Shown: in pieces, positions 45,135-54,440 of the stretch | Layout of the letters: each line of letters starts with the position of its first letter | Numbering within the stretch: the stretch's first letter is position 1 | From: Bradyrhizobium diversitatis | GTDB lineage: Bacteria > Pseudomonadota > Alphaproteobacteria > Rhizobiales > Xanthobacteraceae | Reading direction: 5' to 3' | Assembly: GCF_016031635.1 (NCBI RefSeq) | Contig: NZ_JACEGD010000016.1 | Span: forward strand, 1 to 64,000 | Length of the DNA stretch: 64,000 nt | Position numbers and translations under genes: made by a program | Notes under the pieces: model-generated | Database searches by the model: none | What the model saw: only the letters and a program-made list of their open reading frames with translations | Told to the model about the DNA's origin: nothing

Positions 45135-45668
45135 TCACCTGCGGATGACGGCCTTCAGCGAGTCCGTGAACACCCAGAAGGAAGCGGCCAACAGGCCGAC
45201 GTCCTTCAGCAGGAACTGCCCCGGTGCGACCGTGATCGCGGGCGCCCCGAGCTCCGGCACGACGACGCCAGGCGTCGAGATCATGAAGCTCAGCGTCGTG
45301 ACGAACAGCCCGGCCGAGAGAAGGCCGCCGGCTGCGGAATAGATCGGGCTTGCCAGCCGAAGCGCGATCAAAGACCCGATGCTCAGTTCGACGAAGCCGA
45401 GAAAGGTGGAGAAGCCGCGGACCGAGAACAGCGCGTAGAACCAGCGCAACAGTGGGCTGTTCTCCACCAGGGGAACCAGCCCCTGCGCTTCGTAATCGGT
45501 GAACTTCATCCCGCCGAACCAGGCGTAGATGATTGCAAGCGATGCATAGAGGCCGATCCGGCTGACCGGTTCGGCGTAGGCGAGCAGGCGTTCAGACTGG
45601 TCGCGCCAACTGATGGTGCGGCGCAGGGCGATGGATGAGGTGGGCGAGTGGCTGATGATGCGTGACAT
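45135..45668 (-). CDS. DUF417 (YkgB) family membrane protein
   Basis: 177 aa with four membrane segments, beginning near residue 35 (IGLYASLAIIYAWFGGMKF). The motif FTDYEAQGLVPLVENSPLLRW is characteristic of the YkgB/DUF417 family. In several bacteria such genes are induced by reactive chlorine or other redox stress, which agrees with the AhpD-like neighbour. The ribosome site GGAGACAA lies just upstream. Its biochemical role is not established. Confidence 0.86.
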   Translation of the reverse strand: MSRIISHSPTSSIALRRTISWRDQSERLLAYAEPVSRIGLYASLAIIYAWFGGMKFTDYEAQGLVPLVENSPLLRWFYALFSVRGFSTFLGFVELSIGSLIALRLASPIYSAAGGLLSAGLFVTTLSFMISTPGVVVPELGAPAITVAPGQFLLKDVGLLAASFWVFTDSLKAVIRR

Positions 45669-45698
45669 GGTTGTCTCCGTTTTGATGCTGGGTTTCGC

Positions 45699-46267
45699 TC
45701 ACGCATTCACGCGCGTGTGCAGGTTGTAGCGAGGGGCGGGAATGGCGCTCGAGAGCTTGTTCGTCATGGCGAGCCGCGTGCTCTCGTGGCGATCCCACGC
45801 GGACCTGTCGGCCAGCGCCGGGATCGTCAGATCGCGGCGATGGAGGCGATGTTGATGATCGTGCCGTGGCCGCGGTCGATGAATCCGGGGACCGCCGCGT
45901 AGGTCAGGCGCGTTAGCGCGCCGACGTTGAGGCGGATCATGTCCTCCAGCTTGTCGATGTCGGAGGCGATCAGCGGGGCTGAGGCGCCGACGCCGGCGTT
46001 GTTGACCAGCACCGAGATGCCGGGCTCGGTTCTGAGGAGTTGCTCGACATGGCGCAGGTCGGACGGGGATGTGAGATCGGCTTGCACCGTCTCCATCTTG
46101 CGGCCGCTTTCATTGGCGAGCCTGCGCGCCAGCGATGCGAGCCGCTGCCTGTTGCGCGCAACGAGGATGAGGTCGTGGCCGCGCTTCGCCAGGCGGTCGG
46201 CGTAGATCGCGCCGATTCCGGTCGAAGCACCGGTGATGAGGGCGGTGCCTTTTCTGGTCTGGGTCAT
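45699..46267 (-). pseudogene. Short-chain dehydrogenase with internal frameshifting deletion
   Basis: The N-terminal half is a normal SDR: TGASTGIGAIYADRLAKRG gives the NAD site and VNNAGVGASAPL follows. It reaches the beta-5 strand GTIINIASIAAI at about residue 146 and hits a stop at 45827-45829. The catalytic Tyr-x-x-x-Lys segment never appears. In another frame the DNA continues as TIPALADRSAWDRHESTRLA and ends APRYNLHTRVNA, which resembles the C-terminus of the same SDR group. So roughly 80 codons of the middle are missing and the frame is broken near 45830. It heads the redox operon, divergent from LysR. Confidence 0.8.
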
Positions 46268-46300
46268 TTTCGTCTCTCCGTTTCGGTGCGGAGAGGAATA

Positions 46301-46366
46301 GGCACTTCCGGAAATGATGGGTATCTGGCAAATTCGGGATCTATCCTTCCAGAATATGGAAGTGCC
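46301..46366. promoter_or_regulatory. Inverted repeats between LysR gene and the SDR operon
   Basis: GGCACTTCC (46301-46309) is repeated as its exact complement GGAAGTGCC (46358-46366). A smaller dyad TTCCA-N5-TGGAA lies at 46347-46361. Both are in the divergent control region, where a LysR protein would bind. The right arm overlaps the ribosome site of the LysR gene, which suggests self-repression. Confidence 0.5.
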
Positions 46367-46368
46367 CC

Positions 46369-47301
46369 ATGGATCGTCTCGAAAGCATGTCGGTCGTTTT
46401 GGCGGTGGCAGAGGCCGGCAGCCTGTCCGCCGCCGCACGCCGCCAGAAAATGCCGCTGGCGACGGTGAGCCGGAAGGTCTCGGAGCTCGAGGAGCACCTC
46501 CAGACCAAGCTGTTTCATCGATCGAGCCGCGCGCTCGTCCCAACGGACGCCGGGCGCTCCTACGTCGCCGCGGCCAAGCGAATTCTCGCCGATCTCACCG
46601 AAGCCGAGCGCGTTGCCGCCGGCGAATACACCACGCCGCGTGGAGATCTGAGCATCACGACGCTGGTCGCGCTCGGTCGCCTCTGCTTGCAGCCGATCCT
46701 TGCCGAGTTCCTTGCGGCGTTTCCGGAAGTGGACGTTCAGCTCATCTTGCAGGACCGGACGCTCAACCTCCTGGACGAGCACATTGATGTCGCGCTTCGC
46801 GTCGGCGATCTCGCCGACAGCGGCCTGATCGCCGTACGGGTGGGGGACATTCACCGCGTCGCCTGCGCAAGCCCGTCCTATCTGAAGCTGCGGGGAACGC
46901 CGAAGGCTCCCGATGATCTCTCCGCCCACGACTGCATCAGCTATCCTGCGCTACAATCACCGGGCACATGGCGATTCAAACGAGGGCAGACCGAATATGC
47001 TGTCCCGGTGCGGTCGCGCTTCATCGCGAGCAATCTGGAATCGGCCATCGATGCCGCACGCGCAGGCATCGGGATCACCGTCGTGTTCTCCTACCTGGCG
47101 TCGGATGCGCTGCGGTCCGGAGAGCTGATCGCGCTTCTGCAGGACTTTCAGCCGCCGCCGCAGCCGGTCAACTTCGTCTATTCGCCCAACCGCTTCATGC
47201 CGGCCAAACTGCGAGCCTTTCTCGATTTTGCAGTACCGCGCCTGAGGGCGCGCTTGGCCGACATGCCCCGGGACGTGGCGTCGCGGAAGCAACGGGCGTG
47301 A
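46369..47301 (+). CDS. LysR-family transcriptional regulator
   Basis: 310 aa. The HTH spans residues 1-60 (ESMSVVLAVAEAGSLSAAAR, then LATVSRKVSELEEHL). The effector domain runs from about 88, with DLSITTLVALGRLCLQPIL and VALRVGDLADSGLIA. The sequence type matches the group that controls a divergent oxidoreductase. The start overlaps the inverted-repeat region and has GGAAG upstream. Its probable target is the leftward redox operon, whose first gene is broken here. Confidence 0.9.
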   Translation: MDRLESMSVVLAVAEAGSLSAAARRQKMPLATVSRKVSELEEHLQTKLFHRSSRALVPTDAGRSYVAAAKRILADLTEAERVAAGEYTTPRGDLSITTLVALGRLCLQPILAEFLAAFPEVDVQLILQDRTLNLLDEHIDVALRVGDLADSGLIAVRVGDIHRVACASPSYLKLRGTPKAPDDLSAHDCISYPALQSPGTWRFKRGQTEYAVPVRSRFIASNLESAIDAARAGIGITVVFSYLASDALRSGELIALLQDFQPPPQPVNFVYSPNRFMPAKLRAFLDFAVPRLRARLADMPRDVASRKQRA

Positions 47302-47319
47302 CTGTGTCGGGCGCGGACA

Positions 47320-48294
47320 TCAGAAATGCAGATTGATCCTCAGCAGCGCCTGGTGCCGCTCGAATTGCTCGAGGTTGAGGCTCCGGTTGTCGCCGAGTGC
47401 TTTGCCCGCGACCTGCATCTGCCAAGTGCCGGAAATGCCGACTTCCTTCGAGATACTGTAGGAGAAGGTCGGGCCGGCGAAGACTGCGTCTCCCAAAAAG
47501 CGGTCGAGGCCGCTGCCATCATAGGCCCGCGCGTAGCGTATGCCGAGGCCGAACAAGAGCTCGGGCTGCACTGCGTACGAGATCGCCGCCTGGAGCTGCA
47601 TCTCTGAATCGTGTCGCCAGAGATTGGTGACGATCTCGCGGGTTCCGCCGGTCCCGTACCAGACGTTGAAGGCCGCAAACAGCCTGTCCTTGACCAGCTC
47701 GCGATCGAACAACGCGGCAAACTCCGCGCCATATTGCGCGATATTCATGCCGGTGGCGTCGTCGATCCGGCTCCAGCCGGGCTGTGCATGGAGAGTCAAA
47801 CCGAACGGCGCGACAGCACGATCGACCAACTTGTAGCGCAGTTCGAGCGCGGCGCCGCTGAAAGCGACGTCCCGATGATCGGCAAGTCCCGGAACGCCGC
47901 TGATGTGCTGCCCGCTCAGCGAAAATCCCGGCGCGATCCGGAAATTGTCCGAGACCGTGTATTTGACTTGATTGAGATTGGCCAAGGCTGCGTAGCTGCC
48001 GGAGCGCTTGCCGAACGCGCCGACATTCTCGAACTCGACCTCGATCTCGCCGGGCTTGCCGATGTCGGAGCCCATGCTGAAACCGAAAATGTGCTCGGTG
48101 TCGATCTCCGCGTGAGCTGACGGCAGGTTCTGCGCAGGCTTCGAGGCGGCATGGCTGAGCGGGCCGCGAGGCGTGCCATATGTGCGCCCCGGCTTGTCGT
48201 CGGCCAAGGCCAAGGCACAGCTCGCCAGCTGACTGGCCACGATCGTTGCCGCCGCTACGGCGTGCGGGAAGCTCAATATTCCAGACACGAACAA
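47320..48294 (-). CDS. Probable outer-membrane beta-barrel protein
   Basis: 324 aa. A signal-like N-terminus spans about residues 1-31 (AVAAATIVASQLASCALALA). The rest alternates polar and hydrophobic residues in short strands, for example FSLSGQHISGV and LRYKLVDRAVAPFGLTL. The C-terminus ends in Phe (LLRINLHF), the usual mark for outer-membrane assembly. No specific porin family was recognised. It is monocistronic and convergent with the LysR gene; pore function is inferred only. Confidence 0.72.
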   Translation of the reverse strand: MFVSGILSFPHAVAAATIVASQLASCALALADDKPGRTYGTPRGPLSHAASKPAQNLPSAHAEIDTEHIFGFSMGSDIGKPGEIEVEFENVGAFGKRSGSYAALANLNQVKYTVSDNFRIAPGFSLSGQHISGVPGLADHRDVAFSGAALELRYKLVDRAVAPFGLTLHAQPGWSRIDDATGMNIAQYGAEFAALFDRELVKDRLFAAFNVWYGTGGTREIVTNLWRHDSEMQLQAAISYAVQPELLFGLGIRYARAYDGSGLDRFLGDAVFAGPTFSYSISKEVGISGTWQMQVAGKALGDNRSLNLEQFERHQALLRINLHF

Positions 48295-48694
48295 TTCACC
48301 TCTAAGCCGGGACTCGCTGATGGACGGAAGGTCTCAGGCAAGCGCCGACCGTATGCAAATGCAAGTCATTCGCAAGACATTCCATGAAATTGCCCCCGAT
48401 GCAATTGTTGCGACTCGTTCTTAGTTGCGTTCAAGTGTCGCGGCTGGACTGAGCTCCAGCGCAAATCGCCTTGGGGAGGCGGGGGGCCGGGAATTCGCGC
48501 GGGTCGGGCCCCAATTAATGCAAGATCAGGTGGCCGCACCGACTATGCCATGCCAGTGCGGATCGCGAGCGGCTGGGACGATTGAGCGGTTCTTGCGCGC
48601 TTGCGGGCCACGGCGTGCCGGCCGGAGGCATTGACCGTGCTGCCGGCAAGAGGCTGCGAAAGGACGTCTGCCGGACCAGTCAGGCTTATCGAAA
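48295..48694. other. Intergenic region without a recognised gene
   Basis: 400 bases between two leftward genes. It presumably holds the promoter of the outer-membrane protein gene. No conserved frame, repeat or hairpin was recognised. Confidence 0.45.
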
Positions 48695-49615
48695 TCAACC
48701 TCTGGCGATGTCCCGGCTTATCTTCTGCAATCGTGCAAAGGCGGCCCACGCGTTTGGATATTGGGCGTCTCTTGAATCGATCGTGAGCAGCGCGCGGCAG
48801 GCCTCGTTGATGTCGTCCGCTGAAGGACGCATGGAGATGTCGCCCGATGACTCCGCCCGCTTCCAGCGGTCCTCGACCTCTTTCGCCAGGGCCAGCGCTT
48901 CCGACGGGGTTTGCTTCCGGGTTGGCTTCGCCAATGCGTGGTCCGGAGGGAATGTGGGCCAGGCGGTGGGAGGCCGATCGGCGCGCCAGTCGCCTTCCTT
49001 GGTGGCCTCGCGCTTCGCGGGCGGATTTGCCTGTCCAGGTACGGCATCAGGCGGAACGGTCCGGCCGGCCAACTCGCGGATCTGCTGCTCCATTGTCCCG
49101 CCAGATGACGATCCGCCCGCCGAGGGCGCTGTCAGGACGGGCGCAATCGACGTCTGCACGTCGGGGGCAATCTTCTGGACGGTCTTGACGACAGCCGACG
49201 CGCCGGGTGACAGAGCCGGTCGCTGTTGCGCGACCTTGTCGTCCTCGGTGGGGCAGGGCCGGTATCCCGAACGCTGACGTGTGATGCGTCCGTCATCATC
49301 GATGCGGGCAAAATCAATGGCCACAGTGTAGACGAAAGCGGCGTCGATGACCTGGCCGGACTTGTCCCTTGCCTTGACACCGCCGCAAACATACCTCGCC
49401 GCGCCGGCTTCGACTGAACGCAACGCGCCGAATGTGGCCGTCCCTGGATCGATCAGCGCATGTCGAACGGCTGCGCGAGCTTTCATGTGTTCGGTCGATA
49501 GCGCGCTGATCAGGACGTCAGGGTTGATCAAATCGGGCTGGTAGTACCACACATACTCGACGGCAAAAAAAGCTGCGCCGAAAGCGGCTGCGATCAGGAC
49601 ACCGGGTACATTCAT
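48695..49615 (-). CDS. Hypothetical membrane-anchored protein
   Basis: 306 aa. One N-terminal membrane segment spans about residues 4-24 (GVLIAAAFGAAFFAVEYVWY), so the rest is likely periplasmic. The middle part (about 45-120) looks like a folded domain, with DPGTATFGALRSVEAG and RYVCGGVKARDKSG. A long disordered Pro/Ser/Ala region follows (about 125-230) and a helical end. No known family identified. GGAGAAA lies upstream of the chosen ATG; an in-frame start 16 codons earlier is less likely. Confidence 0.65.
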   Translation of the reverse strand: MNVPGVLIAAAFGAAFFAVEYVWYYQPDLINPDVLISALSTEHMKARAAVRHALIDPGTATFGALRSVEAGAARYVCGGVKARDKSGQVIDAAFVYTVAIDFARIDDDGRITRQRSGYRPCPTEDDKVAQQRPALSPGASAVVKTVQKIAPDVQTSIAPVLTAPSAGGSSSGGTMEQQIRELAGRTVPPDAVPGQANPPAKREATKEGDWRADRPPTAWPTFPPDHALAKPTRKQTPSEALALAKEVEDRWKRAESSGDISMRPSADDINEACRALLTIDSRDAQYPNAWAAFARLQKISRDIARG

Positions 49616-49835
49616 GGGATTTCTCCGGGTGAAGGAACCCGGCATGGTTGTTATTTGTTTCAAGAACCATTTGCGCTAGAGTCTTCTAACAAGGCGTTAA
49701 TCGGTTGTGCGATCGAGGAGAATCTATCAGACGATGGTCCTCGGGAGGGATGAGCTCCGCCGGATCCATCTGCGCGCCTTGTTGACAATGCGGGGCGAGG
49801 CGGTACCACCATGGCAAAATGGACGGAGCAACCTG

Positions 49836-51554
49836 ATGACGAGTGGCTTGCGCAAGGGTTTGACGAGCTATGGCGATGCCGGCTTCTCGCTGTTCCTGCG
49901 CAAGGCGTTCATCAAGGCGATGGGCTATTCCGACGACGCGCTGGAGCGCCCGATCGTCGGCATCACCAACACCTATAGCGACTACAATCCGTGCCACGGC
50001 AACGTCCCTGACATCATCGAAGCCGCCAAGCGCGGCGTGATGCTGTCCGGCGCCATGCCTTTCGTGTTTCCGACCATCTCGATCGCCGAAAGCTTTGCGC
50101 ATCCGACCTCGATGTACCTGCGTAACCTGATGGCGATGGACACCGAGGAGATGATCCGCGCCCAGCCGATGGATTCGGTGATCGTGATCGGCGGCTGCGA
50201 CAAGACGCTGCCGGCGCAGGTGATGGCGGCGATCAGCGCCGATTTGCCTACGGTGGTCATTCCGGTAGGTCCCATGGTGGTCGGTCATCACAAGGGCGAG
50301 GTGCTGGGCGCCTGCACCGATTGCCGCCGTCTCTGGGCCAAATATCGCGCCGGTGACATGGACGACGCCGAGATCGAGGCGGTGAATGGGCGCCTGGCGC
50401 CGTCGGTCGGCACCTGCATGGTGATGGGCACGGCCTCGACCATGGCCTGCATGATCGAAGCCATGGGCCTGTCGCTGCCGATGAGCGCAACGATCCCGGC
50501 GCCGCACGCCGAGCGTTTCCGTCTCGCCGAGGCGAGCGGCAAGGTGGCCGCCGAGATGGCGAAGACCAAGGGGCCGAAGCCCAGCGAGTTGTTGACGCCT
50601 GCCTCTTTCAGGAATGCGCAGGTCGTCCTCCAGGCGATCGGCGGATCGACCAATGGCCTGATCCATCTGACCGCGATGGCGCATCGCTCGCCGCACCGGC
50701 TCGATCTCGAGGTGTTCGACCGGATCGGCCGCGAGGTGCCGGTGCTGGTCGACCTGAAGCCGTCCGGCGAGCACTATATGGAGCACTTCCACCACGCCGG
50801 CGGTGTGCCGAAGCTGCTGGCGCAGCTCGGCGATCTCATCGATCTCGATGCCAGGACCATTTCGGGCCAGACGCTGCGCGATGTCGTCGCGAATGCGGAG
50901 GACGTGCCCGGCCAGGATGCGATCCGTCCGCGTGACAATCCGATCAAGAAGGAAGGCGGCCTCGCCATCCTGCACGGCAATCTCGCGCCGCGCGGCGCCG
51001 TCATCAAGCAATCGGCGGCGAGCCCGAAGCTGCTCAAGCATACGGGCCGCGCGGTGGTGTTCGAATCCGTCGAGGACATGACGCTGCGGGTCGACGATCC
51101 CGATCTCGACGTGAACTCCGACGACGTGCTGGTGCTGCGCAATGCCGGCCCCAAGGGCGCACCCGGCATGCCCGAGGCCGGCTATCTGCCGATCCCCAAG
51201 AAGCTCGCGCGCGGCGGCACCAAGGACATGGTGCGCATCTCGGATGCGCGCATGAGCGGCACCGCGTTCGGCACCATCGTGCTGCACATCACCCCGGAGT
51301 CCGCCGTCGGCGGGACGCTGGCGCTGGTCGAGAACGGCGACATGATCCGCCTCGATGTCGAAAAGCGCAGCATCGAGCTTCTGGTCGATGCCGCCGAGCT
51401 GGAGCGGCGCCGCGCCGCGCTGAAGCCGGCCGCCGTCCCCGAGGAAACGCGGCGCGGCTACGCCTGGCTGTTCAACGAGACCATCATGCAGGCCGACGAG
51501 GGCTGCGACTTCGACTTCATGCAGAGGACCGGGAAACAGACGGAGAAGCATTGA
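49836..51554 (+). CDS. IlvD/Edd family sugar-acid dehydratase
   Basis: 572-aa Fe-S dehydratase. Cluster-region Cys lie in YNPCHGNVPD, IGGCDKTLPAQ and LGACTDCRRL, followed by GTCMVMGTASTMA. The late motif SDARMSGTAFG is typical. Members include dihydroxyacid dehydratase, arabonate dehydratase and 6-phosphogluconate dehydratase. The length and the C-terminal GCDFDFMQ favour the pentonate/hexonate dehydratase branch. A sugar-acid role fits the nearby sugar kinases, but specificity is not shown. GGAG lies nine bases before the ATG. Confidence 0.88.
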   Translation: MTSGLRKGLTSYGDAGFSLFLRKAFIKAMGYSDDALERPIVGITNTYSDYNPCHGNVPDIIEAAKRGVMLSGAMPFVFPTISIAESFAHPTSMYLRNLMAMDTEEMIRAQPMDSVIVIGGCDKTLPAQVMAAISADLPTVVIPVGPMVVGHHKGEVLGACTDCRRLWAKYRAGDMDDAEIEAVNGRLAPSVGTCMVMGTASTMACMIEAMGLSLPMSATIPAPHAERFRLAEASGKVAAEMAKTKGPKPSELLTPASFRNAQVVLQAIGGSTNGLIHLTAMAHRSPHRLDLEVFDRIGREVPVLVDLKPSGEHYMEHFHHAGGVPKLLAQLGDLIDLDARTISGQTLRDVVANAEDVPGQDAIRPRDNPIKKEGGLAILHGNLAPRGAVIKQSAASPKLLKHTGRAVVFESVEDMTLRVDDPDLDVNSDDVLVLRNAGPKGAPGMPEAGYLPIPKKLARGGTKDMVRISDARMSGTAFGTIVLHITPESAVGGTLALVENGDMIRLDVEKRSIELLVDAAELERRRAALKPAAVPEETRRGYAWLFNETIMQADEGCDFDFMQRTGKQTEKH

Positions 51555-51621
51555 TCGGCCGCGCGAACGAACGCTCGGATCGGCTGCTTCAAATTGCCGG
51601 CGGAGACAGGCTGCATCTGTC

Positions 51622-52197
51622 CTAGGTAACGACCTGCTCGATCCGCCACTGCGCGTCTTCGTGCAGGTAGCGGAACGGCGTGCCGTGGCTGTTCTTGAAA
51701 TAGCTGCCACATAGTGCGTTTGCCATGGCTTGCATCACGGCGTCGTGGCAGACGAACAGGAAATTGTCGTCGGGATGGCGCGCGAGCCACCCCGAGACGC
51801 AGGCCAGCGACCGTCCGGCCATGGCGTCCCAGCTTTCGCCGTCGGCCGGCAGGATCGACACGAGACCCGTCGCGGATTTGACGCCGTGCTTGATCATGAG
51901 GTCGCGGACGGGAAGGCCTTCAAAACTGCCGAAATCGAACTCAATGATGCCGTCGTCTATCGCGAGCGGCACCGCGATCACGTCCGCGATGATCTCGGCC
52001 GTCCGCGCCGCGCGTACCAGGGGGCTTGCGACGATGCGGCTGATGCCGACGCCGTGCAGCGCGTGCGCGGCCTCGCGCGCTTGTCGCAGGCCATCGTCGT
52101 TCAGCGGATTGTCGGTGCGGCCCTGGAATCGCCCCTCGCGATTCCAGTCGGTGGCGCCGTGGCGGAGGCCGTAGAAACTGCGCGCGGGCCTCGTCAC
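51622..52197 (-). CDS. Histidine phosphatase family protein
   Basis: 191-aa phosphatase of the phosphoglycerate-mutase-like superfamily. The catalytic RHG lies in GLRHGATDWNREGRF (residues 10-24), and the second His is in FLFVCHDAVMQA near residue 150. The conserved Arg and Glu positions are present (ASPLVRAARTAE). It starts at GTG whose first bases overlap the stop of the enoyl-CoA hydratase gene, so it is translationally coupled to it. The substrate is unknown. Confidence 0.88.
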   Translation of the reverse strand: MTRPARSFYGLRHGATDWNREGRFQGRTDNPLNDDGLRQAREAAHALHGVGISRIVASPLVRAARTAEIIADVIAVPLAIDDGIIEFDFGSFEGLPVRDLMIKHGVKSATGLVSILPADGESWDAMAGRSLACVSGWLARHPDDNFLFVCHDAVMQAMANALCGSYFKNSHGTPFRYLHEDAQWRIEQVVT

Positions 52198-52988
52198 TTC
52201 GACTTGCTCGTGAACTTCTTCACGGCGGAGCGAAACGCCTCCGTGTTCATCGCCATGATGATCTTGTGCTCCTCGGCATCCAGCTGCTGCTTCACCGGCG
52301 TGGTGGCGGCCTGGTCGACCAGCTGCTTGGTGCCGGCGATCGCGGCCGGCGGGTTCTGCGCCAGCCGTTCGGCAAGCTGCCGCGTCGCCGCCTTCAGCTC
52401 GGTTGCGGGAACGGTCTTGGCGACCAGGCCCCATTCATAGGCCTGCTGCGCGGTAAAATTGTCCTCGGCGAGAAAAATCTGCAGCGCGCGGCGCGAGCCC
52501 ACCGTGCCGACGATGCCGACCGTCGAGCCGCCGTCCGGCGACACCCCGATCTTGGCATAGGCGGGCGTGAACCTGGCATCATCAGCGGCGATGCAAAGGT
52601 CGGTGACGAAGGCGAGGCCCATGCCGGCGCCGGCGGCCGAGCCGTGCACGCTGGACAGCGAGATCTTCGGCATGCGCCTGACGATCTCGATGAAGGCATG
52701 ATAGTGCTTGAGCAGCTCGCCGACGACTGAAGTCACCGTGCCGGCTTCGGCGGCGGCTCCGATCGTCTGCAGATCGCCGCCGGCGCAGAAGGCGCGGCCT
52801 TCGCCTTCGAGGACGACGACGCGGATGTCGTCCGCGCCTTCGATATAGGTGGCGAGCTGTTCGAGCTTCTGGGCAATCGCAAGGTTGATCGCGTTGAACG
52901 CAGCGGGGCGGTTCAGCGTGATGGTTGCGATCGGGCCGTCGATCCGCAGCAGGGCGGGATCATCGGGCTTTGAGACGGGAGCGGTCAT
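52194..52988 (-). CDS. Enoyl-CoA hydratase/isomerase family protein, second copy
   Basis: 264-aa crotonase-fold enzyme. Oxyanion-hole segments are GRAFCAGGDLQTIG (about residue 68) and VHGSAAGAGMGLAFVTDLCIA (about 110). A catalytic-region DGGSTVGIVGTVGSRRA near 145 follows. The N-terminus MTAPVSKPDDP precedes the fold; upstream in-frame codons lack similarity. It is co-translated with the histidine phosphatase. It may act in fatty-acid or aromatic acyl-CoA breakdown. Confidence 0.88.
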   Translation of the reverse strand: MTAPVSKPDDPALLRIDGPIATITLNRPAAFNAINLAIAQKLEQLATYIEGADDIRVVVLEGEGRAFCAGGDLQTIGAAAEAGTVTSVVGELLKHYHAFIEIVRRMPKISLSSVHGSAAGAGMGLAFVTDLCIAADDARFTPAYAKIGVSPDGGSTVGIVGTVGSRRALQIFLAEDNFTAQQAYEWGLVAKTVPATELKAATRQLAERLAQNPPAAIAGTKQLVDQAATTPVKQQLDAEEHKIIMAMNTEAFRSAVKKFTSKSK

Positions 52989-53215
52989 CTGGAAAATCCC
53001 CGGCAGGAGGTCGAGACTCGAACTAAATCGCAGAAGGGCAGGGGTGACAATCCCCGGCCGCCGCTCTTGCGCCGGGCGGAACGATCGGCTCAAATGGGGC
53101 TGCCTTCGTCAAGGGACGGACACGAGCGCCGGCTCCTCCTAAGGCCAGCAACCAGAATCAGCGAGAGAGGAGACGGCATGGGTTACGCTCGTGTCTTCCG
53201 GAAATGGGCTGTCCA

Positions 53216-54436
53216 ATGACGGGCGGTCCTGTGATCATCGTCGGCGCCGGCCATGGCGGCTATCAGGTCGCAGCATCGTTGCGCCAGGCCGGCTTTTCGG
53301 AGCGCATCTGCCTGATCAATGACGAGGCGCATCTGCCCTATCAGCGCCCGCCACTGTCGAAGGCCTACATCAAGGGCTCTGCCGGACCGGAGAGCCTGAT
53401 GTTCCGGCCCGAGAAATTCTATCAGGACCAGAAGATCGAGCTGATCGCGGGCCGCGCCGCCTCGATCGACCGCGCCGGGCACAAGGTGCATCTCGCATCC
53501 GGCGAGACGCTGGCTTACGGCCACCTCGTGCTGGCGACCGGCGCGCGCAACCGCCTGCTCGACCTGCCCAATGCCAACCTGCCCGACGTGAGATATTTGC
53601 GCATCCTCGACGACAGCGAGGCGCTGCGCAAGATCATGCCGTCGAAGACACGTGCGGTGATCATCGGCGCCGGCTTCATCGGCCTCGAATTCGCCGCGAC
53701 CGCTCGCATCAAGGGCCTCGAGGTCGACGTGCTCGAGCTCGCCCCGCGCGTGATGGCGCGGGCGGTGACATCAGAGGTCTCGGAGTATTTTCAGGAACGC
53801 CATCGCGAGGCCGGGATCCGCATTCACCTTGGCGTGCAGGCCACCTCGATCGAGGCGGAGGGCGGCAAGGTCACCGGCATCTCCTTGAGCGACGGCCAGC
53901 ATCTGCCGGCCGACCTCGTCGTGGTCGGCGTCGGCGTGCTGCCGAATATCGAGCTTGCGGCGGAGGCGGGGCTTCCAGTCGCCGCCGGCATCATCGTCGA
54001 CGAATATCTTGCGACGGCCGATCCTGATATCTCCGCGATCGGCGATTGCGCGCTGTTCGCAAGCCCGCGCTTCGGCGGATCGCTGCGGCTGGAATCAGTG
54101 CAGAACGCCACCGATCACGCCCGCTGCCTTGCAGCAAAGCTGACCGGCGACAAGAAGCCCTACGACAGCCATCCCTGGTTCTGGAGCGACCAGGGCGACG
54201 ACAAGCTCCAGATCGCTGGCCTCACCACCGGCTACGACCGCGTCGTGCTGCGCGGAGACCCCGCCAAGAAGGCGTTCTCGGCGTTCTGCTATCACGGCGA
54301 CAGGCTGCTCGGCATCGAATCCATCAACCGCGCCGGCGACCACATGTTCGGCCGCCGCTTGCAGGGCATGGACCGCTCGATCACGCCGGAGCAGGCCGCG
54401 GACGAGAGTTTTGACCTGAAGAGCGCGCTGGCGTGA
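53216..54436 (+). CDS. Ferredoxin reductase-like FAD/NAD(P)H oxidoreductase
   Basis: 406-aa flavoprotein of the ferredoxin/rubredoxin reductase type. FAD motif VIIVGAGHGGYQVAASL at residues 6-22, NAD(P)H motif AVIIGAGFIGLEFAA near 148, and FAD end ISAIGDCALF near 280. A C-terminal reductase domain ends the protein. It normally passes electrons to a ferredoxin serving an oxygenase. No oxygenase gene is adjacent. It is intact, so it serves as an in-window comparison for the shortened flp. The start at MTGGP is preferred over an ATG four codons earlier. Confidence 0.9.
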   Translation: MTGGPVIIVGAGHGGYQVAASLRQAGFSERICLINDEAHLPYQRPPLSKAYIKGSAGPESLMFRPEKFYQDQKIELIAGRAASIDRAGHKVHLASGETLAYGHLVLATGARNRLLDLPNANLPDVRYLRILDDSEALRKIMPSKTRAVIIGAGFIGLEFAATARIKGLEVDVLELAPRVMARAVTSEVSEYFQERHREAGIRIHLGVQATSIEAEGGKVTGISLSDGQHLPADLVVVGVGVLPNIELAAEAGLPVAAGIIVDEYLATADPDISAIGDCALFASPRFGGSLRLESVQNATDHARCLAAKLTGDKKPYDSHPWFWSDQGDDKLQIAGLTTGYDRVVLRGDPAKKAFSAFCYHGDRLLGIESINRAGDHMFGRRLQGMDRSITPEQAADESFDLKSALA

Positions 54437-54440
54437 GTGC

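Noticed and set aside
49686-51710. Very long open frame (about 670 codons) antisense to the IlvD/Edd gene
   Set aside because: GC-rich third positions of the real gene keep the opposite frame open. The translation is rich in Arg, His and Asp, has no domain, and no ribosome site is present.
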